64,000 bases of DNA from Luteibacter aegosomatis (GTDB taxonomy: Bacteria; Pseudomonadota; Gammaproteobacteria; Xanthomonadales; Rhodanobacteraceae), in contig NZ_CP095740.1 in NCBI RefSeq assembly GCF_023078455.1, positions 496,001 to 560,000 on the forward strand. The letters are read 5' to 3'. Shown here in pieces: positions 50,688 to 57,752 of this stretch (positions are counted from its first letter, which is position 1; each line of letters opens with the position of its first letter). The notes under the pieces were generated by a model. It was not told where the DNA came from. It saw only the letters and a program-made list of their open reading frames with translations, and made no database searches. The translations under genes were made by a program, and so were the position numbers.

Positions 50688-51269
50688 ATGAGCGAACGTC
50701 CCGTTCCGCCGAACGATCCGGCCGTGCGTCGCCTGCGTCGAGCGCAGGCGATGCTCGATCGCATGCTCCGCGCGCTGCCCGTGGGCAAGCGTGCGCGGGT
50801 CGGTGCCTTCATGGCGGCGAAGACGATGGTCTCGGCCTGCGTCGCCTATGGCCTGGGGCAGTTCGTGCATCCGCGGGAGGCCTTCTGGGCCGCGATCAGC
50901 GCGATCGCCGTCACCCAGCCGCATTTCGGCGACACGCGCGGCGCGGGCCGCGACCGGGTCCTGGGTACCGCCTTCGGCGCCATGGCCGGGCTGCTGGGAC
51001 TGTGGATCGGCGGCAGCGGCGAGTTCGTCGCCTTCGCGGTGGCTTTGTTCATGGTGACCGTGGCGTCGTGGACGGTCAGCGACGGCGCGGCCGCGCGCGT
51101 CGGCGGCATCACCACCGCCATCGTGATGCTCGTGCCCGCCACCGGGCCGCGGTGGGAGGTAGCGGCCTATCGCCTGGCCGAGGTGGTGCTGGGCACGTTC
51201 TGTGCCCTCGTCGTCGGCTGGCTGGTGGCGCGGCTGGAAGATCGCGTGGAGCGTGACGCGGACCCATGA
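50688..51269 (+). CDS. FUSC-family inner membrane protein
   Basis: 193 aa with about four to five hydrophobic segments from residue 40. FUSC-type features include AAISAIAVTQPHFGDTRGAGRDRVLGT. Related proteins (aromatic acid exporter ArAE/FUSC) are often larger; this is the short form. It starts 19 bases after the permease and may share its operon. Confidence 0.82.
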   Translation: MSERPVPPNDPAVRRLRRAQAMLDRMLRALPVGKRARVGAFMAAKTMVSACVAYGLGQFVHPREAFWAAISAIAVTQPHFGDTRGAGRDRVLGTAFGAMAGLLGLWIGGSGEFVAFAVALFMVTVASWTVSDGAAARVGGITTAIVMLVPATGPRWEVAAYRLAEVVLGTFCALVVGWLVARLEDRVERDADP

Positions 51270-51277
51270 CGGGTGTT

Positions 51278-51306
51278 CGTGGGAGCCGGCTTCGTCGGCT
51301 CCCACG
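51278..51306. terminator. GTGGGAGCC hairpin between convergent genes
   Basis: CGTGGGAGCCG/CGGCTCCCACG stem with a 7-base loop, between the FUSC gene and DUF1993 copy 2. It shares the GTGGGAG head of the REP units, so it may be a small repeat relative and a bidirectional terminator. Confidence 0.55.
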
Positions 51307-51313
51307 ACGCGGA

Positions 51314-51814
51314 TCAGCCGATGAAATCGGCCTTGCCCAGCGGCACGCCCTCGCCGCGCAGGATCGCGTAGGTCGTGGTGGCATGGAAATACACGTTCGG
51401 CAGCACGTAGCCGAACAAATACTCCTGGCCGGCGAAGCGACGCTCGCCGCTGCGCATCTTGAGCACGATCTCGCGCGCTTCGCTGCCGTCGATCCGCCCG
51501 GGCTCGATGCCTTCGATCATGCCGATGACCTTGGCGATGCGCTCCTGGAGCTGCTCGAAGGTGGTCTCGTCGTCCGCCATCGACGGCACGTCCTGGCCGG
51601 CGAGGCGATAGGCCGCGCCCTTGGCCATGTCGGTGGCGATCTGCACCTGGCGGGCCAGCGGGAACATGTCGGCGATGACGCGCGTGTTGAGCAGCACGTC
51701 GGGAGCGATGTTGCGTTCCCTGGCGAAATCCGCGCCCTTCTGCAGCACGCCCGACAGCGCTTTCAGCGCGCGGACGAGGACGGGGACGGAAGCCTGGTAC
51801 ATCGAAAGGGACAT
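51314..51814 (-). CDS. DUF1993 family protein (copy 2)
   Basis: 166 aa, homologous to the 48338 protein along its length: VLVRALKALSGVLQKG, FPLARQVQIATDMAK, and the C-terminal NVYFHATTTYAILRGEGVPLGKADF match corresponding segments in copy 1 (for example GVGKLDF). Helical DinB-like fold expected. Function unknown. Convergent with the FUSC gene. Confidence 0.87.
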   Translation of the reverse strand: MSLSMYQASVPVLVRALKALSGVLQKGADFARERNIAPDVLLNTRVIADMFPLARQVQIATDMAKGAAYRLAGQDVPSMADDETTFEQLQERIAKVIGMIEGIEPGRIDGSEAREIVLKMRSGERRFAGQEYLFGYVLPNVYFHATTTYAILRGEGVPLGKADFIG

Positions 51815-51911
51815 GGCGCGACTCTCGGCTGGGGCGGCCGGAATGGCCGCCGGGTCGCGTATTGTGCGCAGTCCGTCGCGGCACGTCGACGTGCCGCCGG
51901 ATCTTGCGAAG

Positions 51912-53270
51912 TCAGCCCACCACGCAGCGATTGCGGCCGCCGTTTTTGGCGGTGTAGAGGGCGAGGTCCGCGCGCTCGAACACCGAGGCAGGGGTGTCGC
52001 CGGGCTGGAAATGGGCCAGGCCGATCGATGCCGTCACCCGCACGAGCTGGCGCGCGGCGTGGAAGTTGAGGTGCTGGATCTTTCCGCGGAGGCGTTCGCA
52101 CACCTGCAACGATTCGGCCGGCTCGGTGCCCTCGAAGACGATGATGAATTCCTCGCCGCCGTAGCGGGCGACGAAGTCGACGGGGCGCACGTGCTTGAGC
52201 AGGGCCTGGCCGATGACGCGCAGCACGGCATCGCCGGCCGTGTGGCCGTAGGTGTCGTTGATGCTCTTGAAGTGGTCGATGTCGATCGCGGCGATGCCCA
52301 GCGGCCGTTGCGTGACCAGCCATCCCTCGTACGCGGATTCCACGCGTTTCTCGTAGGCGAGGCGATTGGGCATGCCGATCATGGTGTCGGTCTGCGACAA
52401 CTCGTGTTCGCGTTCGAGCGATCGCTGCAAGGCGTTACGCTCGGTTTCGAGCTGTTCGATGCGAAGGCGCATCTTCTCGGCGCGATCGCGATAGGCGGTC
52501 AGGCGCGCGCCTTCCCGATCGCGGAATTCGCGGAAGCATCCGGCGATGGTTTCCAGGCTTGCGTTCACCCGTTCGCGCAGGTCGTGTACGTCGTCGAGTT
52601 CGAGGGCGGCCTCGCCGAGCAGGCGCATTTCGTGCGCCACCGAGGCGTCCAGCGCCTGGCCGTTGGCTTCCCCGGTGGACTGGTCGGTAAGCTCGCGCGA
52701 CATGTATTGGGTCATCTCGTCGAGACGGCCGGTGACATGGCGCAGCACCGCCTGCAAGGCGTCGATCTCGCGCTGCAGGCCGATGCGCTGTTCGTTGATC
52801 AGGTCGGCCAGGCGATCGCCGCAGGCGGCCAGTGCCACGAGGTCGCCCGCATCGGCCACGTCGTGGCGAAGGTCGTTGGCGCGGTCGGCCAGCTTCGGCA
52901 ATACGATGATGCGATCGACCAGCCGGCTCAGCGCCGACTGCACCGACGAGCCGTGCTCGGTTCGCTGGCGCACGATGGGAATGGCGCGCTGCTCGGAAGG
53001 GTGCGGCCGTGCACCGAGGTTGTCGATCGCCTCGCTCAGCCCATGCACCACGTCGGTGAGCTCAGTGGCGCTCAACGGTCCGTCGAGGGCGCCGGTGAGG
53101 CGTTCGATGTGCGAATCGAGCTGGTCGTGCGCGCCATGCACCGCCCGCGACAGGCAGGCGACCAACTGGCGGAGCAGGGACTCGGCATCGCGCCACTGGG
53201 CCTCTTCGCGAGAGAGCCTCTCCACGGCTTCGTGGTATTTGCCTTCCCAGAGCTCGTTGTCCAGACGCAC
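51912..53270 (-). CDS. Diguanylate cyclase with GGDEF domain
   Basis: 452 aa. The C-terminal GGDEF domain has an active GGEEF at about residue 371 (RYGGEEFIIVFE) and the inhibitory I-site RxxD (RPVD) five residues before it, so product feedback is likely. The N-terminal 290 residues are mostly helical and coiled coil (ERLSREEAQWRDAESLLRQL; EKMRLRIEQLETERNAL) with no recognised sensor. Makes cyclic di-GMP, a second messenger for motility and biofilm. No transmembrane segment; it is likely cytoplasmic. Confidence 0.9.
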   Translation of the reverse strand: MRLDNELWEGKYHEAVERLSREEAQWRDAESLLRQLVACLSRAVHGAHDQLDSHIERLTGALDGPLSATELTDVVHGLSEAIDNLGARPHPSEQRAIPIVRQRTEHGSSVQSALSRLVDRIIVLPKLADRANDLRHDVADAGDLVALAACGDRLADLINEQRIGLQREIDALQAVLRHVTGRLDEMTQYMSRELTDQSTGEANGQALDASVAHEMRLLGEAALELDDVHDLRERVNASLETIAGCFREFRDREGARLTAYRDRAEKMRLRIEQLETERNALQRSLEREHELSQTDTMIGMPNRLAYEKRVESAYEGWLVTQRPLGIAAIDIDHFKSINDTYGHTAGDAVLRVIGQALLKHVRPVDFVARYGGEEFIIVFEGTEPAESLQVCERLRGKIQHLNFHAARQLVRVTASIGLAHFQPGDTPASVFERADLALYTAKNGGRNRCVVG

Positions 53271-53334
53271 GTTTCTACCGTCGCGCAGAGTGCCTAAATA
53301 GGGCTCATCTTACGCCCGTTCGAGCAGCCGTGGC

Positions 53335-54597
53335 TTAGAGTTTTACACCGCGATCCGCATCGCCCAGGGTGGCCCCGGTGCCGGTCCCCACCTCCCGCGG
53401 GTCCCGGTCGGCCCGCCCTCCGGCGTACCCGAGTCGGGGCGCGACCATGGGCATGGTAAGCATGGTACTGGCCACGGCCATCAGCAGGAGGGCGGTGAAG
53501 GTCTCGCTGGTGACGAGCCCGCGGTCGAGCAACACGTTGACGAAGATGATCATGATCAGCGCCTTGGTCTGCAGCAGCCAGCCGACGGTCCAGGCGTCGC
53601 CGCGCTTCCAGCCGAGCAGGCGCCCGGCGATTCCCACGCCGGCGAGCTTGCCGGAGACCGAGGCGACCAGGAGCAGTGCGGCCGCGCCGAACACCGCCAC
53701 GCCGCCGAGCTGCCAGTTGGTGCGCAGCCCGGTGGACAGGAAGAACACCGGCATGATGGTCAGGAGCACGTTGTGGCGAAGGGCGTCGAGGCCCTCGATG
53801 CGGAACCACGCGCGCTCCATCGCCGCCCCGGCGAGGAAGGCGCCCACCATGAAGTGCAGGCCGCACCAGTCGGCGCCGTAGCCGCAAGCGGCGAGCCAGA
53901 CGAGGCCGAGGATATAGCGGTCGCCTTCCTTCAGGCGTGCCATGAGCCGGCGAAATGCCCAGGCCGCCAGGGCGAAGAGGACGAGGAAGGCCGCCTGGTG
54001 TCCCACGCGCTGCCAGTCGAGCAGGATGATCGCGAGTACGGCCCAGATCGCCACGTCGTCGAGGCTGGCGTAGCGCAACACGCGCTGGCCGAGCGGTTCG
54101 CGCAGGATGCCGAGTTTTTCCATCAGCAGGATGAGGATGGGCAGCGCCGTCACCGCGCAGGCCATGCCGATGCCGAGCACGAATTGCCATGGCGTGGCGC
54201 GGGGCCCTATCCAACCGTCGCGCCAGGCCAGCATGACCAGCGCGGCCGCGCAGCCGGCCATCAGGGGAACGCCGAGCGCGAAGGCGGCGGTGGTGCCGCA
54301 TTCCTTTCGCTGCTTCCATACCTCGGACAGGTCGAGTTCGATGCCCGCGATCCAGACGAATACCATCACGGCCCACCAGGCGATGCCGTTGAGCGCGGCG
54401 ATCACCGGTGGCGAGAACACCGTCGCGTAGTAGTCCGGAAACGCCTTGCCGAGCACGCCCGGGCCGAGCATGATGCCGGTGAGGATCTGCACCACGACCA
54501 GCGGCGCCCAGTAATCGGTGCGGAACACGCGCCAGATCGCGTACGGCACGCAAAGGATGATCGTCATCGCGATCAGGAACAGTTCCGTCGTGCTCAT
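53335..54597 (-). CDS. CPA2-type cation:proton antiporter (Kef-like)
   Basis: 420 aa with about 12 helices. Asp-rich and helix-breaking features typical of CPA2 are visible: VQILTGIMLGPGVLGKAFPD, ACAVTALPILILLMEKLG, and RYASLDDVAIWAVLA with the conserved Asp-Asp. It lacks a C-terminal RCK/TrkA-N domain, so it is a membrane-only form. Exchange of K+ or Na+ for H+ is presumed. Confidence 0.85.
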   Translation of the reverse strand: MSTTELFLIAMTIILCVPYAIWRVFRTDYWAPLVVVQILTGIMLGPGVLGKAFPDYYATVFSPPVIAALNGIAWWAVMVFVWIAGIELDLSEVWKQRKECGTTAAFALGVPLMAGCAAALVMLAWRDGWIGPRATPWQFVLGIGMACAVTALPILILLMEKLGILREPLGQRVLRYASLDDVAIWAVLAIILLDWQRVGHQAAFLVLFALAAWAFRRLMARLKEGDRYILGLVWLAACGYGADWCGLHFMVGAFLAGAAMERAWFRIEGLDALRHNVLLTIMPVFFLSTGLRTNWQLGGVAVFGAAALLLVASVSGKLAGVGIAGRLLGWKRGDAWTVGWLLQTKALIMIIFVNVLLDRGLVTSETFTALLLMAVASTMLTMPMVAPRLGYAGGRADRDPREVGTGTGATLGDADRGVKL

Positions 54598-54660
54598 CGA
54601 GACCCTCCCCAGGGAAGGCGGAAGGGTAGCAGGTCGGCGATTCCCGCGAAGCGAGTCGCG

Positions 54661-55023
54661 TCACCGCGGCGGTTGCGCCAGTTCCTTCGCGCTCAGGTAC
54701 CCGTCGTGGTTCGCGTCCAGTCGATGGAACTGCCCGATGAGGTCACGCTGGAACGTCTCCAGCTTCACCGCATGCTGCCCCGGCCGCATCGGGCCGTCGT
54801 TGGCGTCGAGCACGCCGTCGCCGTTGACGTCCATGCGCAGGAAACCCTGGCTCATGTAACGGACGTACTCGGCTTCGTCGACGCGACCGTCGCCGTTCGC
54901 ATCGAAGCGAGCCAGGTACGCCGACGGGGTGCGCGGCAGATCCTGGGCGATGGCGGGTGTAACGGCCATGAGACACAGCAGCATGGCGTATGGACGTCCA
55001 TCGGGGGTTTGTGGTGTGCGCAC
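54661..55023 (-). CDS. Exported EF-hand calcium-binding protein
   Basis: 120 aa from the GTG. Three EF-hand loops are visible: DANGDGRVDEAEY, DVNGDGVLDANDG and DANHDGYLSAKEL. The N-terminus has a signal-like segment (PYAMLLCLMAVTPAIAQ). The GTG start (55023) gives positive residues before the hydrophobic core; the internal ATG at 54984 would give a short signal lacking a basic head. Probably periplasmic and Ca2+-binding. Divergent from the cysteine synthase gene. Confidence 0.75.
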   Translation of the reverse strand: MRTPQTPDGRPYAMLLCLMAVTPAIAQDLPRTPSAYLARFDANGDGRVDEAEYVRYMSQGFLRMDVNGDGVLDANDGPMRPGQHAVKLETFQRDLIGQFHRLDANHDGYLSAKELAQPPR

Positions 55024-55074
55024 GGGTGGGAGTACCTTTGAAGCCGTTTCTTCAGTCGACCACGGGACTCTCCC

Positions 55075-56031
55075 ATGATCCATGAAAACATCCTCGAAAC
55101 GATCGGCCGCACGCCCATCGTTCGCCTGAATCGCGTCGCGCCCGCGCACGTGTCGCTCTATGCGAAGGTGGAATCGTTCAACCCCGGCGGTTCGGTGAAA
55201 GACCGCCTCGCCATCGCCGTCATCCTGGATGCCGAGCGACGCGGCTTGCTCAAGCCCGGCGACACGGTGGTCGAGGCCACCTCGGGCAATACCGGCGTGG
55301 CGCTGGCCATGGTCTGCGCCGCCAAGGGGTACCCGTTCGTCGCGGTGATGGCCGAAACCTTCTCGGTGGAGCGGCGCAAGCTCATGCGCGCCTACGGCGC
55401 CAAGGTGATCCTCACGCCCGCCGCCGAGCGCGGCTCGGGCATGGTCCGGCGCGCCGAGGAACTGGCGAAAAAGCACGGCTGGTTCCTGCCGCAGCAGTTC
55501 AGGAATCCGGCCAATCCGGCCTATCACCGCAGCACCACGGCGGCCGAGATCCTCCAGGACTTCGCCGGTCGTCGCCTCGACGCCTTCGTGACGGGCTGGG
55601 GCACCGGTGGCACGCTGACCGGCGTGGGCCAGGTATTGAAGGTGGCGCGCCCGGAAGTGAAGATCGTGGTGGCCGAGCCTGCCGTGGCCTCCCTGCTCGA
55701 GGGCAAGGAATGGACGCCGCACAAGATCCAGGGCTGGACGCCCGATTTCGTGCCCGAGGTGCTCGACCGCAAGGTGTTCGACGTGGACCTGCCCGTCGAC
55801 GACGTGACCGCCCGCGACACCGCTCGCCGCCTGGCCGCCGAGGAAGGCCTCTTCGTGGGTGTCTCGGCGGGCGCCACGGTCGCCGCCGCGCTCGACTACG
55901 CCAAGACGGCGGAGCAGGGCAGCGTGATCCTGGCGATGTTGCCCGACACGGGCGAACGGTACCTGTCGACCTTCCTGTTCGAGGGGGTGAACGAGGGATC
56001 GGACGACGAGTGGCTGGCGACGCTGGGCTGA
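55075..56031 (+). CDS. cysK: Cysteine synthase (O-acetylserine sulfhydrylase)
   Basis: 318 aa PLP enzyme that makes cysteine from O-acetylserine and sulfide. Schiff-base Lys42 in FNPGGSVKDR, substrate loop TSGNTG (about 70-75) and phosphate-binding GTGGTLTG near 180. The C-terminus is typical of the CysK group, although CysM cannot be excluded without alignment. A degenerate family 1 repeat follows. Confidence 0.9.
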   Translation: MIHENILETIGRTPIVRLNRVAPAHVSLYAKVESFNPGGSVKDRLAIAVILDAERRGLLKPGDTVVEATSGNTGVALAMVCAAKGYPFVAVMAETFSVERRKLMRAYGAKVILTPAAERGSGMVRRAEELAKKHGWFLPQQFRNPANPAYHRSTTAAEILQDFAGRRLDAFVTGWGTGGTLTGVGQVLKVARPEVKIVVAEPAVASLLEGKEWTPHKIQGWTPDFVPEVLDRKVFDVDLPVDDVTARDTARRLAAEEGLFVGVSAGATVAAALDYAKTAEQGSVILAMLPDTGERYLSTFLFEGVNEGSDDEWLATLG

Positions 56032-56042
56032 GGCGAGCACCC

Positions 56043-56119
56043 ATCGCGGACAGGGTCCGCTCCCACCCATCGGTAGCAGCCTTTTCACCGGAGGGTGGAA
56101 GCGAATCCTGCAGGGCGAT
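56043..56119. repeat. Decayed family 1 REPIN-like repeat
   Basis: The left arm is intact (GCGGACAGGGTCCGC plus TCCCACC) but the right arm has many changes (GCGAATCCTGCAGGGCGAT). It shows how these elements erode. Confidence 0.75.
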
Positions 56120-56199
56120 GACGACAAGGGAACGACTCCCACGCATTCCCGTCACGCGCCACGCGTCACGGTGTCCTCCAGTGTCCGAGGAGACCGATC

Positions 56200-56541
56200 A
56201 TGACCCTTTTTCGAAAAAGCCTCACCCATCAGATCGCCGGTCGCTCGCAGCGCATGACCGGCGCGATGACCCACGACCGCACCCGTGAATTCACCGGTGC
56301 GGCTCGTCAATATGTCGGCGACGCCGGCATGGCCGCGCTGCGCGCCGGCCGACAGGTGAAACGCCATCCGCGCACGGCGTTGGCGGTCGGCCTCGGCGTC
56401 GCGGCGATTACCGCCACCTGGCTGCTGGTGCGTCGCCGTCCGGAGCCAGCGCCGCAGCGTGATGAACATGATCCGTTCCACCACGAACCTGCCGCCGCCA
56501 ACGACGAGGCGGTGGTGCCCGGCGAAACCGGCCTCTACTGA
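56200..56541 (+). CDS. Hypothetical single-pass membrane protein
   Basis: 113 aa. A basic N-terminal half (RKSLTHQIAGRSQRMTG) is followed by one helix (TALAVGLGVAAITATWLLV, about 59-77), then an acidic His/Pro-rich tail. The pattern is like the DUF883/ElaB type of small inner-membrane proteins, but no close match is claimed. A GAGGAG-like site lies before the ATG. Its 3' end overlaps the convergent jetD-like gene by seven bases. Confidence 0.65.
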   Translation: MTLFRKSLTHQIAGRSQRMTGAMTHDRTREFTGAARQYVGDAGMAALRAGRQVKRHPRTALAVGLGVAAITATWLLVRRRPEPAPQRDEHDPFHHEPAAANDEAVVPGETGLY

Positions 56542-57752
56542 TCCAGCCAGTCGGTCAGGTCGAGGGCCTCCTGCTCTCCCTTGCGTCCTCGCCGGGAAAG
56601 CGCCTCGGCCAGCGACGCAAGTGTCGCATCCAGTTCGAGGCGTGACAGGCGGGCCAGGATCGCATGGTCGTGATCGGTCATGCCCTTGCCCCGCCCTGTC
56701 GCCGCCAGGGCTTGGGGTGACATCGCGAGCGGCTTCCAGTCCGATCCCCACGGTATCGAAGCGCGCAGGGCGATCTCGATGCCGGCCGGATCGGGGTCCG
56801 CCGCGATGAGCGCGGGTAGCGGCACGAGCGATACCAGGTGCCGCATGGCGTCGAGCCACCATTCGGGTACGTAACCAGGCATCCAGACGACCGCGTATCG
56901 GTCGCCGACTTTCCTGGCGACGTCTTCGAAGCTCGTCCGGTTTTCCACGAGCAACCAGGCGATGGGAGAGCCTTCGGCGCCACACATGCGGGCCAGCGTC
57001 AGTGGGCTAAGGGCGATCATGTCGGGAATGGCGGCCAGGTCGAACTGGCCGCCTCCGTCGACGATCAGACGCAGCGGCGCCCGAAGCAGCAGCCCCGGGG
57101 TATGCGGGGAAACGCCCAGCGCTTCCAGGTCGACGTGGCGGTCCAACCAATGCCAGTCGGCGGAGGTCATGCCGTGGGTATCGTCCAGGGCGAACTGCGC
57201 AAAGGCGTTGCGGCTGCCGACGCGCTGTTCCGCACACCATCGATCAAGCTGCGCCACGAGTGTCGCGCGACGGAGCAGGGTACGCATGGCGAGCGTGCGC
57301 AGGCTGTCATGCAGGGTACGAAGCCTTTCGTCGCGCGGTGCGGTCGCCATGGCATCGGCGCGTCGGCCAGCCTCGGCATCGCGACGCGGCAGGTTCAATG
57401 CGCCACGCAGTTCGTCGGCTTGAAACCAGCGTAAGGCGGTGATCTCCCACACGCTGCCCCTGCGTTTTTCGCGCAGTTCGATCCAGCCATGGACCAGAAG
57501 GTATTCAGCGGCGGCGATGGCGACATGGCGCGCATTCCCCGCCTTGGCGAATAACGTCCTGCCCTTGACGGTATCGCCACCGACGCGCAGCAGGTCGACC
57601 ACCAGCGCGCGATGTTCACCGAGCAGCGTGTCGACACGTAGGTCACCGGCCGCTGCGCGCCGCAGACGCCCGAGGCGGCTCGGGGAGTCGTAGCTGGCGC
57701 GGATGCCGTCGGCGTCGGGCGGCCCCCATATTCGGTCGGCCGCCTTCGCCAT
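56535..57752 (-). CDS. jetD: Wadjet JetD / MksG-like Toprim nuclease subunit
   Basis: 405 aa. The C-terminal third carries a Toprim-like metal site: E270 in WLLVENRTSF and D319/D321 in AADPDPAGIEIA. The latter looks closer to the DUF2399-type DxDxxGxxIA motif than to the YWGDID motif I know for classical JetD. The N-terminal half has a winged-helix-like segment (about 50-110). In Wadjet and MksBEFG, this subunit cuts closed circular DNA after loop extrusion by the SMC complex. Its ATG overlaps the SMC stop by one base. Family assignment depends on operon context. Confidence 0.8.
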   Translation of the reverse strand: MAKAADRIWGPPDADGIRASYDSPSRLGRLRRAAAGDLRVDTLLGEHRALVVDLLRVGGDTVKGRTLFAKAGNARHVAIAAAEYLLVHGWIELREKRRGSVWEITALRWFQADELRGALNLPRRDAEAGRRADAMATAPRDERLRTLHDSLRTLAMRTLLRRATLVAQLDRWCAEQRVGSRNAFAQFALDDTHGMTSADWHWLDRHVDLEALGVSPHTPGLLLRAPLRLIVDGGGQFDLAAIPDMIALSPLTLARMCGAEGSPIAWLLVENRTSFEDVARKVGDRYAVVWMPGYVPEWWLDAMRHLVSLVPLPALIAADPDPAGIEIALRASIPWGSDWKPLAMSPQALAATGRGKGMTDHDHAILARLSRLELDATLASLAEALSRRGRKGEQEALDLTDWLDQ

